Positions 7,192-15,651 of a stretch of 49,658 nucleotides of DNA are shown here, in pieces (the first letter of the stretch is position 1; each line of letters begins with the position of its first letter). The stretch spans positions 1 to 49,658 of the forward strand of contig PHGD01000018.1 in NCBI GenBank assembly GCA_011090425.1, read 5' to 3'. Source of the DNA: Nitrospira sp. LK70 (GTDB taxonomy: Bacteria; Nitrospirota; Nitrospiria; Nitrospirales; Nitrospiraceae). Position numbers and translations under genes: made by a program. The notes under the pieces were generated by a model. The model searched no databases. It saw only the letters and a list, made by a program, of their open reading frames with translations, and was not told the DNA's origin.

Positions 7192-7872
7192 CTACTTCAA
7201 TCGGGCCAAGAGTTCCGCTGCCGCTCCCGCCAGCTCTCCACCTTTATCCAAGGTGGCCACCTTCTTCAAAGTTTCCCGCGCTCTGTTCGTATAACCCAAT
7301 TTATAATACACCCGACCAAGCTCAAGATGAGTCATTGCGGGCGGAACGCTTGGAGGGCTTGCCGACGCCGCATCTTCCAGCGCCTCCATGGAACCCTGAA
7401 GATCGCCCTGGTGGGCCAGTGCGCGACCGAGATGATATCGAGCCAAGTCCGGTGTCGGATAGAGAGGATTCGCCAGAGCCTGCCGATAGGATTGGATCGC
7501 CTCGTCCCACCGATCCTGATTGGCCAGAACTTGCCCCAAATACGTATGCGCTTCAGAATAGGTTTCATCGATCTTGATCGCCGCCCGGAATTGCTCTTCT
7601 GCGTGGGACAACTTGCCCTGCAAGGCATACACATGTCCCAGTGCGTACCGTGCCTCCTTATTGGCCGGATTCAACTGGACTGACTTCTGGAACGAGACAA
7701 AAGCCTTTTGGCGATCTCCGGGGAGGCTGGCGACACCCTCCTGGTAATGCCCTTGTGATTTTTGCAGCACTTCCTTGTCGTTCGCACAGCCTCCCAACAT
7801 ACTTATGAGTCCTAAACACACCAGGAGACAGTAGTCTCGTCGCCGATGGAACCACTGATCGCGACTGGTCAT
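7192..7872 (-). CDS. TPR lipoprotein, PilF/PilW-like
   Basis: 226 residues. A lipoprotein signal peptide ends in MLGGC (Cys at 28), so the protein is probably anchored to the outer membrane. The rest is TPR repeats: AFVSFQKSVQLNPANKEARYALGHVYA, then HAEEQFRAAIKIDETYSEAH in order, and three to four further units to the C-terminus. The arrangement is like the type IV pilus secretin pilot PilF/PilW or other envelope TPR lipoproteins. No pilus genes are nearby, so the specific role is unproven. Its start overlaps the kinase gene stop by ATGA. Confidence 0.8.
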   Translation of the reverse strand: MTSRDQWFHRRRDYCLLVCLGLISMLGGCANDKEVLQKSQGHYQEGVASLPGDRQKAFVSFQKSVQLNPANKEARYALGHVYALQGKLSHAEEQFRAAIKIDETYSEAHTYLGQVLANQDRWDEAIQSYRQALANPLYPTPDLARYHLGRALAHQGDLQGSMEALEDAASASPPSVPPAMTHLELGRVYYKLGYTNRARETLKKVATLDKGGELAGAAAELLARLK

Positions 7873-8783
7873 TGAACATCCTCAAAGTGCGTGAGCCGTT
7901 TAAACTCGGCGAATCGAGCCTGAATCTCTTTGTAATCCAGGATGCGCAATCGGTCAAGACTAAAGGATTCTACGGTAAATGACGCCATCACGCTCCCAAA
8001 GATGATGGCCTGTCTCATGGCCTCCGGAGACCGGTTTCCTGTCGCCGCCAAGTAGCCCAGAAATCCCCCGGCGAAGGTATCGCCGGCACCGGTCGGATCG
8101 CGGACGTCTTCGAGCGGAAAAGCCGGTGCGCCGAAAATCTGCTTTTCGTTGAACATGAGCACGCCATACTCGCCCCGCTTGACGATGAGATGCTTGGGTC
8201 CTCGTGAAAGTACGAGCTTCGCCACTCTCACCAGGTTGGAATCCTGTCCGAGTGCGCGCGCCTCACCGTCGTTGATGATCAGAATGTCCACCTTCTCCAA
8301 CACCTTCCAAAGCGCCTCGCGCTGGCCGTTGATCCAGAAATTCATCGTGTCGCAGGCTACTAATGCGGGGCGTTTCACCTTGTGCAGAACGTCGAGCTGA
8401 AGCTCCGGATGGATGTTGCCCAAGAACAGCACGTCCGGCGCGCGATAGGCCTCCGGGATCTGAGGGCGAAAGGTTTCGAACACATTGAGCTGCGTGTCCA
8501 AGGTATGGGCTTCGTTCAACTGGTGCGTGTATTCCCCCTTCCAGCGAAAGGTCGCCCCTGGGCGGCGCTCCAAACCGGTGAGATCGATCCCACGGTTCTT
8601 GAGGAACGCGATATGCTGGTGAGGGAAATCCTCTCCAACCACGGCAATGAGTGCGACCGAGGTGAAGAAGCTGGCCGCCGTTGAGAAATACGTGGCCGAC
8701 CCTCCAAGAATCTCGGTTCCTTCTCCGAAAGGGGTCTTGACCGTATCGAGTGCAACCGATCCCACGACCAACAGTTTCCCCAT
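7869..8783 (-). CDS. PfkB/ribokinase-family sugar or nucleoside kinase
   Basis: 304 residues of the PfkB fold. The N-terminal substrate site has the glycine pair in EILGGSATYFSTAASFF. The C-terminal signature DPTGAGDTFAGGFLGYLA carries the anion hole and catalytic Asp. Members phosphorylate sugars or nucleosides with ATP; the substrate cannot be read from sequence. The neighbour immediately upstream is mtnP (methylthioadenosine phosphorylase), so a role in nucleoside or methylthioribose-related salvage is a reasonable inference. AAAGGAG precedes the ATG, and the gene starts 2 bases after the mtnP stop. Confidence 0.85.
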   Translation of the reverse strand: MGKLLVVGSVALDTVKTPFGEGTEILGGSATYFSTAASFFTSVALIAVVGEDFPHQHIAFLKNRGIDLTGLERRPGATFRWKGEYTHQLNEAHTLDTQLNVFETFRPQIPEAYRAPDVLFLGNIHPELQLDVLHKVKRPALVACDTMNFWINGQREALWKVLEKVDILIINDGEARALGQDSNLVRVAKLVLSRGPKHLIVKRGEYGVLMFNEKQIFGAPAFPLEDVRDPTGAGDTFAGGFLGYLAATGNRSPEAMRQAIIFGSVMASFTVESFSLDRLRILDYKEIQARFAEFKRLTHFEDVQ

Positions 8784-8785
8784 GA

Positions 8786-9685
8786 CTAACGGACTCCTTT
8801 CTTCGTTGTCAGCGCACGGTCAATCAGCGCGGCGAGCTTCTTGCGAACCGCCGTAGGGATTCGGTTCGGCGCCGTCAGAATGGCATTGTCCAATGCCCGA
8901 TGACAGAGGCAGTCTCTTTGATCGACGAAGGACGGTATCACCGCGCGGAGTATCTGTTTGGCTAGAGCCACGTTCCGATGAAGCGTCCCCAATACCGCTT
9001 CCACCGTGACCGCCTCTTCCGTTTCATGCCAGCAGTCGTAATCGGTCACCAGCGCCAAGGTCGCGTAACAGAGCTCCGCCTCACGCGCCAATTTTGCTTC
9101 CGGCATGTTGGTCATGCCGATCACATCGACGCCCCATTGCCGGTAGAGTCGTGATTCCGCTTTCGTCGAAAACTGCGGCCCCTCCATGCAGAGATAGGTC
9201 CCGCTGCGATGCAACTTGGCGCCGACCCTTTCTCCAGCCTCCAGAAGCGCCTGTCCGAGTTCGGCACAAATCGGCTCGCCGAAGGCGACATGCGCTACGA
9301 CTCCGTTGTCAAAAAATGTCGAGACGCGCCGCTTTGTGAGGTCGATGAACTGGTCAGGCACAACGACGTCGCCCGGGTGGATCGATTCCTTCATGCTGCC
9401 GACCGCGCTGATCGAAATCACATGAGACACTCCCAGAGACTTGAGCGCAAAAACGTTCGCGCGGTAGTTGATCCCGCTCGGATTCAACAAATGCCCTCGT
9501 CCATGCCGTGAAAGAAATGCGACGCGAATTCCATCTAACAAGCCCACGGTGATCGCATCGGAAGGAGCCCCGAAGGGTGTACGGACTCGGATGGACCGAG
9601 CGGAAGTGAGCCCTTCAATATCATACAGCCCGCTTCCTCCGATCACCCCGACGGTCACGCGCTCATCTTGCCTTTTTCTCTTCAT
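8786..9685 (-). CDS. mtnP: S-methyl-5'-thioadenosine phosphorylase
   Basis: 299 residues. Catalyses phosphorolysis of 5'-methylthioadenosine to adenine and methylthioribose-1-phosphate in methionine and purine salvage, in the cytosol. Family marks: GVIGGSGLYDIEG at the N-terminus, FLSRHGRGHLLNPS(G/)INYRAN for phosphate binding, ISAVGSM, CMEGPQFSTKAES and GMTNMPEAKLAREAELCYA, including the Asp residue in VTDYDCW that favours adenine nucleosides. AGGAAAGGATCTGC precedes the ATG. Its start overlaps the miaA stop by ATGA, and the PfkB-family kinase follows at once. Family members can also act on inosine or guanosine; the MTA form is the best fit. Confidence 0.9.
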   Translation of the reverse strand: MKRKRQDERVTVGVIGGSGLYDIEGLTSARSIRVRTPFGAPSDAITVGLLDGIRVAFLSRHGRGHLLNPSGINYRANVFALKSLGVSHVISISAVGSMKESIHPGDVVVPDQFIDLTKRRVSTFFDNGVVAHVAFGEPICAELGQALLEAGERVGAKLHRSGTYLCMEGPQFSTKAESRLYRQWGVDVIGMTNMPEAKLAREAELCYATLALVTDYDCWHETEEAVTVEAVLGTLHRNVALAKQILRAVIPSFVDQRDCLCHRALDNAILTAPNRIPTAVRKKLAALIDRALTTKKGVR

Positions 9686-10698
9686 GCAGATCCTTTCCTA
9701 AGGGCCAGCTGCAACGCCGCAGGCTGTTTCTGTTGCCCAAGATCCCCCACAAATTGGTCGATGAGTGCGATTACTCGTTCCGCCGTCCGCTCATACGGCT
9801 CGCCATCCTCGATCGACAGCCACACAACTCCCGCTTCGCTTCGAAACCAGGTCATCTGCCGTTTCGCAAAACGTCTCGTGTCTCGCTTGAACCGACGCAC
9901 CATTTCGTCGTAATCACACTCACTTGCCAAATGAGCTCCGACCTGGCGATAGCCGAGACCTTTCATCGAACCGAGCTCGCGTCCGTATCCCTGACCGAGC
10001 AATAATCGAGTCTCTTCTATCATTCCATGAGTCAGCTGCCAATCGATTCGTTCTTCAATCCTTCGATATAGGGTCTCTTTCCTTCGCTCAAGGCCTATCA
10101 GAAGAGCGGAAAACGGAGTCTCAAGAAACCCGTGTTCGGCTTGCATGGTCGACAGTGGACGTCCGGATAGCCGAAAGACCTCCAAGGCCCGCATGACCTT
10201 GGATTCATCATTCGGATGCAGCCGTGCTGCCGTTTCAGGATCAACTCGCATCAGCTCTGCATAGAGGCCACCTCGTCCCCACTCGATTCGTGACTTCTTG
10301 AGGTCTTCCCTCACCTGAGGATCGGCCTGGGGCGCTGGACATAATCCTCTCACCAAGGTTCGGATATACAACCCCGTTCCCCCCACCACAAACGGCAACC
10401 GCCCTTCGCTGTATAGGCGTTCGATTTCCACCATCGCGGCTCGCCGATACCAACCGGCGTTGAAGTTGTCGCTGGGGTCGACCAAATCGATAAGACGGTG
10501 CGGCACCGCTTGACGCTCCTTGGCGGTTGGCTTATCCGTTCCGATGTCCATCCCACGATACACTTGACGGGAATCCGCCGCCAGCACCTCGGTCTCAAAG
10601 TATTTGGCCACTTGTATTCCAATCCGACTTTTACCAACGGCCGTCGGACCGAGCAGCACGACGAGAGGACGGTAGTGGAACAACTGCTCTGATCGCAT
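9682..10698 (-). CDS. miaA: tRNA dimethylallyltransferase
   Basis: 338 residues, slightly longer than the usual 300-320. It transfers a dimethylallyl group from DMAPP to N6 of adenosine 37 in tRNAs that read codons beginning with U. Visible motifs: P-loop LLGPTAVGKS near the N-terminus, the DSRQVYRGMDIGTDKP block that holds the catalytic Asp, VGGTGLYIRTL, and the C-terminal KRDTRRFAKRQMTWFRSE. It lies between mutL and mtnP in the long minus-strand block, 91 bases after the mutL stop (the order mutL-miaA is widespread). No strong Shine-Dalgarno precedes the ATG. Confidence 0.95.
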   Translation of the reverse strand: MRSEQLFHYRPLVVLLGPTAVGKSRIGIQVAKYFETEVLAADSRQVYRGMDIGTDKPTAKERQAVPHRLIDLVDPSDNFNAGWYRRAAMVEIERLYSEGRLPFVVGGTGLYIRTLVRGLCPAPQADPQVREDLKKSRIEWGRGGLYAELMRVDPETAARLHPNDESKVMRALEVFRLSGRPLSTMQAEHGFLETPFSALLIGLERRKETLYRRIEERIDWQLTHGMIEETRLLLGQGYGRELGSMKGLGYRQVGAHLASECDYDEMVRRFKRDTRRFAKRQMTWFRSEAGVVWLSIEDGEPYERTAERVIALIDQFVGDLGQQKQPAALQLALRKGSA

Positions 10699-10789
10699 GT
10701 CACGTGAACGCTGCCGAGTCGATGATGTATCTATCTGCCGAGACCAAATCTCTCCATCGAATATCCGTAGCCTCCGCCTGAATCATCAG

Positions 10790-12562
10790 CTACCAGCCGG
10801 CTCGTCCGAACATTTTCTCCAGGTCTGTGATGCCGAGTCGGAACGACGTTCTCCGCCCGTGTGGACAAGTTGTGATCTCCCCTTCGGTACGCCAGTCCTC
10901 AAGCAGAGCCTTGATTTCTTCGGGTTTCATCGAGCGACCGGCCCGAACCGCCCCGTGGCACGCCAACGAAGCCAGGACCAACCGCACTCGTGCCTCCAGA
11001 CTCGATGCACTGTCCCATTGCGTGAGATCATCCATGAGATCCTGCAGAAACGTGGTCGGATCGATCTTGCCCAGACCGACCGGAATCGCTCTGATCAAGA
11101 CGGTTGAGGAGCCAAATGGTTCTATTTCCATCCCCAGTTGCTGCAGATCATTTTGGTAACGTTGAAGCAAGGCCGCCTGAGGTGGCGACAGTTCCACCGG
11201 ATCGGGAATCAACAGAGGCTGGGCCTGGATACCACGGGTGGCCCAAGCTCGATGCAGTCGTTCAAACAGCACCCGTTCGTGAGCCGTGTGTTGATCGATC
11301 ACCGTCAAATCCCCCCCGACTTGAGCGATGAGGAATGTCCGATTGATCTGCCCCAGCGCAGTCACCTCAGCTGAAGGCACTTGAACGTAGGGCTCCGTCG
11401 CTTCGCTCACCAACGGCAATTGAGTCTTAGGACCGGGCTGTAGGGGAGCCGATCCCGCTTCAATGGATTCGGATGCGGGAAGAGTTGTCACGAGAGAATC
11501 CAAGGCCCGTCGCACGGAGGGTTCTATGGGCGGAGTCTTCCCAAGTTCATCCGCCTTCCCGCCACTCAAGGCATGGCGCACCGCTCGCCGTACGAGTTGG
11601 TGAATCAAGTCATTGTCCGAAAATCTGACTTCCCGCTTGGTCGGATGGACATTGACATCGAGGCGGTCTGGATCAATTTCCAGAAACAACACGAATCGCG
11701 GTTGGCTCCCCTTGGCGAGGAATGAACTATACCCTTCCCCAACGGCATGAGAGATTGCGGCGTTGCGCACAGGACGACGGTTTACGAACAACTCTTGCGG
11801 TATGCGAGCGGATTTTGCATGAACCGCATCGACGATGTACCCCCTGACACAGGCTCCAGGGAGCGAGGCCTTGATCCGAAGACATTGGTCGAGAAAGGTG
11901 CGTCGATAGACCTGGGCGATCCGATCATCCTCCGACGGCGCGGACGGGTAATTGAAGATCTCCTCGCCATTGTGCGTCAAACGAAAATGGACTGACGGCC
12001 AGGCGAGTGATGTCTGTTGTACGACCCGACTGACATGCAAGAACTCCGTGAGCGTCGACTTCAGGAACTTCTTCCTGGCCGGCTGATTGTGGAACAGCTC
12101 TGCAACCTCGATGCGTGTTCCCGTGATCGGAGGAGCTTCGGTGATCCTCTCGACCGCTCCCCCGACGACTTCCAACTCGGTCCCTACTTCGGCGAAACGA
12201 GTCGCCGTCATCAAGCGAACATGGGCGACAGCAGCGATGCTCGGCAAGGCTTCGCCACGAAAACCCATCGTTCGGATGGACCAGAGATCCAGATCGGACC
12301 GGAGCTTGCTCGTGGCATGCCGCTGAAAAGCGTACGGGGCATCTTCCCGACTCATGCCCTCCCCGTCATCGCTCACCCGAATCAAGACAAGCCCTCCGTC
12401 CCTCACGTCGATCGTGACGCACCGACTCCCCGCATCGAGACTGTTTTCGATGAGCTCTTTGACAACCGTCGCCGGACGTTCGACCACCTCTCCCGCTGCA
12501 ATGCGCGCGATGACCTCTTCGGGAAGAATACAGATCTTGCCACTACCGTCGGCTCTCAGCAC
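10790..12562 (-). CDS. mutL: DNA mismatch repair protein MutL with endonuclease-type C-terminus
   Basis: 590 residues. The N-terminal GHKL ATPase has ELIENSLDAGS, DDGEGM, and FRGEALPSIAAVA. The C-terminal dimerisation domain carries DQHTAHERVLFE, which fits the metal-binding DQHA(x)2E(x)4E endonuclease motif except for Thr instead of Ala, plus ACHGAVRAGRSM and CPHGRRTSF near the end. This suggests a nicking MutL, as in organisms without MutH. It pairs with MutS, not seen here. The start is GTG (12562) with GAGGAG about ten bases upstream. It lies 63 bases after the second cpoB-like gene and may be read from the tol-pal transcript. Confidence 0.95.
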   Translation of the reverse strand: MLRADGSGKICILPEEVIARIAAGEVVERPATVVKELIENSLDAGSRCVTIDVRDGGLVLIRVSDDGEGMSREDAPYAFQRHATSKLRSDLDLWSIRTMGFRGEALPSIAAVAHVRLMTATRFAEVGTELEVVGGAVERITEAPPITGTRIEVAELFHNQPARKKFLKSTLTEFLHVSRVVQQTSLAWPSVHFRLTHNGEEIFNYPSAPSEDDRIAQVYRRTFLDQCLRIKASLPGACVRGYIVDAVHAKSARIPQELFVNRRPVRNAAISHAVGEGYSSFLAKGSQPRFVLFLEIDPDRLDVNVHPTKREVRFSDNDLIHQLVRRAVRHALSGGKADELGKTPPIEPSVRRALDSLVTTLPASESIEAGSAPLQPGPKTQLPLVSEATEPYVQVPSAEVTALGQINRTFLIAQVGGDLTVIDQHTAHERVLFERLHRAWATRGIQAQPLLIPDPVELSPPQAALLQRYQNDLQQLGMEIEPFGSSTVLIRAIPVGLGKIDPTTFLQDLMDDLTQWDSASSLEARVRLVLASLACHGAVRAGRSMKPEEIKALLEDWRTEGEITTCPHGRRTSFRLGITDLEKMFGRAGW

Positions 12563-12625
12563 GACACGATGCTCCTCATGAGCGAGAAGGCGGTGATGGG
12601 GCAGGGCGTCGCGCCACGGCGACGA

Positions 12626-13387
12626 TCATCGGATCTCGGCCAATTTATACTTTGCCAACTTCGATTCGTCCGATGAGGGAAACTCTTCAAGCACTCGCTT
12701 CAGATTCTTTCTCGACCGACCGAGATCGCCGGTCTCGGCAGTCGCCAGACCAAGCTTATACAGCGCCGCGGGAACCTTTTCGTTTCCTGGATATTCCGTC
12801 ACGAGAGAGTCGAAGGTTTGGATGGCCCGCCCATAGTCTTTCAAGTTGTAATACGATTCTCCCAGCCAATATTGAGCGTTCGGAGTCAGAGACGTCCCGG
12901 GAAAATCCTTGATGAACCGTTGGAACCCTGCGACCGCAAGCTCGTATTTCCCGCTGAGATAATCATTATAGGCCAGATTGAAAGCGGAGGTCGGCGTGAT
13001 CCCGGATACCGCCGCCGTCGGCTCTACCGATGGAGTCTGTTTGACAGGCCTCGATGCACGAGACTCTATCGAGGAATCCGGCTTGGCAGATGCCTGACCG
13101 GCAGCCTCTTCCAGCTTTGCCAACCGGCTTTCAAGTTTTTGAAAGCGTGCCGTCAGGTCATCGAATCGCGGTTTCGCAGAATCCGTGTCCTTGCTCCGCT
13201 CTACGGCATCCAATCGCCGCATCGCGGCATCCACCCGTTGATGATCCTGGTCCTGCGTTCGCGAGATGGTCGAAATCTGATGGCGCATTTCGAGAAAATC
13301 GGCATGCTTGGCACAGCCAACTAGCAGGATCGTCGATGCCAACAATCCCCAGGGCGTAGAACAGGACACGAGTGTACGGACACACAT
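12626..13387 (-). CDS. cpoB: Tol-Pal-associated TPR protein, CpoB/YbgF (second copy)
   Basis: 253 residues. A lipoprotein-type signal ends in LLVGC (Cys about 25), then a coiled coil (about 35-100) and a C-terminal TPR block beginning SAFNLAYNDYLSGKYELAVAG and ending in YKLAEIR. This is the YbgF/CpoB architecture, a periplasmic protein that tunes Tol-Pal and peptidoglycan synthesis. In the model protein the N-terminus is a cleaved signal; here a lipobox suggests lipidation. It begins 4 bases after the previous cpoB-like gene, with AAGGAG 12 bases before ATG. Two paralogues in tandem are unusual. Confidence 0.88.
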   Translation of the reverse strand: MCVRTLVSCSTPWGLLASTILLVGCAKHADFLEMRHQISTISRTQDQDHQRVDAAMRRLDAVERSKDTDSAKPRFDDLTARFQKLESRLAKLEEAAGQASAKPDSSIESRASRPVKQTPSVEPTAAVSGITPTSAFNLAYNDYLSGKYELAVAGFQRFIKDFPGTSLTPNAQYWLGESYYNLKDYGRAIQTFDSLVTEYPGNEKVPAALYKLGLATAETGDLGRSRKNLKRVLEEFPSSDESKLAKYKLAEIR

Positions 13388-13391
13388 GGTG

Positions 13392-14792
13392 TTACCGCAG
13401 CTCCTTGAGTTGAGCCAGTTTGTCCGAGGCTTTTCCTGCCTCAGCAGTTTTCGGGTAGAGCGTGACTACTTGCTTAAAGGCGGACGACGCTCGCTTCCTA
13501 TCTTTTAGCGCCAGGTACGCATAGCCTTTCCTTAAGATTGCAGCAGGCACCTTTTCGCTGCCGGGATAATCGATCTCCACCTTATCGTAGGCATCGATCG
13601 CTCTCTGGAACTCCTTCTTGCCGAAGTGCGACTCCCCCAGCCAAAAGCGGGCATTCGGCGCGAGGTTAGAGTTTGGATAGTCATCGAGAAATCCTGCAAA
13701 TCCTTGCCGCGCCCCTTCCAAGTCCCCGTCCCGAAACAAGCCTAACACCTGCTCATAGCGAACCCGATCAGGTGGATCGGGGCTGGCCTGAACCGGTTCA
13801 AATTTCGGTGATTCTTGGGGAGGAACGATCGTTGTCGCACCTCCCGTCGTCTCCGGCCCAACGGACAGCCTTGAGGTTTCCCCTCCATCCTGCACGGGTT
13901 CATTCGACCCCACAGCAGACTGTTGCACCGGTTTGTGAACCTGTTGCAGAGGAGCAGACCTATTTGATACCTGCTCAAGACTTTTCGCCAAGGCATCGAT
14001 TCGACTGTCCTGCTCGTCAAGGCGAGCCGTAGCTTTTTTCCCGACCGCTTCAAGCGCCTTCGTGATGGACATCACACTTCGGTTGACTTCCTCCGCATGG
14101 GTCACCCTCATTTTTGAATCGGCATCTATTCTCGATGTGAGCTGCTTCGCGGTTTGCTCCTGTTCACCCACGCGATCATTTAGACCGGTCAGCGCCTCCC
14201 GAAACCCCGTCAGCGCCTGATTGAATTGGGTGAACTTTTGAGAGCTCTGCTCGATCTTATTCTGGTGCTCCGTCAATTCCTTTTGGTGCCCTTCCAGCTT
14301 GACATCGACGCGTTTTGCCAACCCCTCGTTCGTGCGTTGGACGACGTCAATGACCTCTTTCTTCAAATTCTCCATGGCCTTCGAGAGCTCGTCCAGCCGG
14401 GCCGACACCTTCGCGTCCTGCGTCTCGAAGCTCTTCTGCATCCACAGATAACGCGTGCTGCTGTCGGATTCCAGCTTGGCCGCCAACTGTTCCAGTTTTT
14501 TTGTCTGCTGCTCCAACTGGGCTGACCGATGCTTAAAATCTTCCTGTTTGCTCTGGAGTTCTCGTGCCTGATGCAGAGCCTTGTCAAGCTCTCCTCGCAG
14601 CTGCGGCAATTCATGTTCGCGCAAGGTCGAAATTTCCTGGTTCTGCCTGGCCCTTGTCTGGGACAGCTGTTGCTGAAGATCTTTTTCGGCTTTTTTCAGG
14701 TCGGACTGCTGCGCGACACACCCGGGCAAAAGAAGACAACCCACAACTAGGCCGAGAAGCATCCCATATCTTATTCGTAGTTGAGGCGTCAT
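13392..14792 (-). CDS. Long coiled-coil TPR lipoprotein, CpoB/YbgF-like (first copy)
   Basis: 466 residues: lipoprotein signal ending LLLPGC (Cys about 25), then a long Gln/Glu/Lys-rich coiled coil over residues 28-290, a Pro/Ser/Thr-rich linker, and a TPR block near 345-466 (RYEQVLGLFRDGDLEGARQGF, NARFWLGESHFGKKEFQ). The last 120 residues align by eye with the neighbouring cpoB copy, so this is a paralogue with a much longer coiled coil. The coiled coil could reach from the membrane toward peptidoglycan or a TolA partner; that is inference. It follows pal (64 bases) and precedes cpoB by 4 bases. Confidence 0.82.
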   Translation of the reverse strand: MTPQLRIRYGMLLGLVVGCLLLPGCVAQQSDLKKAEKDLQQQLSQTRARQNQEISTLREHELPQLRGELDKALHQARELQSKQEDFKHRSAQLEQQTKKLEQLAAKLESDSSTRYLWMQKSFETQDAKVSARLDELSKAMENLKKEVIDVVQRTNEGLAKRVDVKLEGHQKELTEHQNKIEQSSQKFTQFNQALTGFREALTGLNDRVGEQEQTAKQLTSRIDADSKMRVTHAEEVNRSVMSITKALEAVGKKATARLDEQDSRIDALAKSLEQVSNRSAPLQQVHKPVQQSAVGSNEPVQDGGETSRLSVGPETTGGATTIVPPQESPKFEPVQASPDPPDRVRYEQVLGLFRDGDLEGARQGFAGFLDDYPNSNLAPNARFWLGESHFGKKEFQRAIDAYDKVEIDYPGSEKVPAAILRKGYAYLALKDRKRASSAFKQVVTLYPKTAEAGKASDKLAQLKELR

Positions 14793-14856
14793 GTCCTGAG
14801 CTCCGAACGACCACCGACAATCGGGGCTCGTTCAGGCGAACGGCTCTGCCATCGCA

Positions 14857-15573
14857 TTACTTCCCTGTCTTAACAACGAGATGTCCACGGCGATTCTGCG
14901 AGTAACAAGATTCCGTATGTTCCGTGCAGAATGGCCGTTCTTTGCCGTAGGAAACGACCGACAAATGAGTAGGGACCACTCCCAGTTCAACGAGATAATT
15001 CCGAACGGCCTTCGCGCGCTTTTCACCCAGCACCAAATTATAGGCTGATGTGCCCCGCTCGTCACAATGTCCTTCGATTTTCAGTTGCGCGTACGGATTC
15101 GATCTGGCCCATTCCGCATTGCCGGAAAGGGCATGGCGTCCCTCATCGCTGATCGAAAAGCTATCGTACGCGAAAAAGACATCCCGAAGTCCGGCTGCCA
15201 CGGACGCCACCTGCTCCGCTCGAATTTCAGCCAACTGGCGAGCGGCCGCGCCGGAATCTGCTTTTGCGATCACCCCGTTGGCGCGGCCGGCACCGCCTTG
15301 ACTACCTGCATTGCCGCCAAGCCGCTCTTCGGAAGGATTGCGATCCAATCCTCGTAGGCTATTCGCATCCTCACGCCCGGAGAACGACGTATCGGGAAAA
15401 CTTGGACTGGTCCCTTCTTTGGCCCCTCCCTTAGCCATCTCCCCTCTGGCCATCTCTTCTTGCAAAGCCTGGGTATCTCCTCCTGATCGGACCGACTTCT
15501 TCGAACAGGCTGGAATTCCCAGCACGATGATACCAAGAATCAACGGCAAGCAGCTGGCTGGCGACGTTTTCAT
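14857..15573 (-). CDS. pal: Peptidoglycan-associated lipoprotein Pal
   Basis: 238 residues. N-terminal lipoprotein signal with GIPAC (Cys at 23). A long, Gly/Glu-rich linker follows (about 25-125), then the OmpA-C peptidoglycan-binding domain: VFFAYDSFSISDEG, LKIEGHCDERGTSAYNL, GEKRAKAVRNYL, VSYGKERP. Pal anchors the outer membrane to peptidoglycan and interacts with TolB. Its linker is long compared with the usual 170-residue protein. AGGAGGG lies about 10 bases before ATG. It follows tolB by 78 bases. Confidence 0.95.
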   Translation of the reverse strand: MKTSPASCLPLILGIIVLGIPACSKKSVRSGGDTQALQEEMARGEMAKGGAKEGTSPSFPDTSFSGREDANSLRGLDRNPSEERLGGNAGSQGGAGRANGVIAKADSGAAARQLAEIRAEQVASVAAGLRDVFFAYDSFSISDEGRHALSGNAEWARSNPYAQLKIEGHCDERGTSAYNLVLGEKRAKAVRNYLVELGVVPTHLSVVSYGKERPFCTEHTESCYSQNRRGHLVVKTGK

Positions 15574-15651
15574 TAGCTTTCTTCCCTCCTATGAAATATC
15601 GTCCCTTTTCTTACAGCGAAGGACGATTGCCGTCAATGCCTTCCTGGATAT

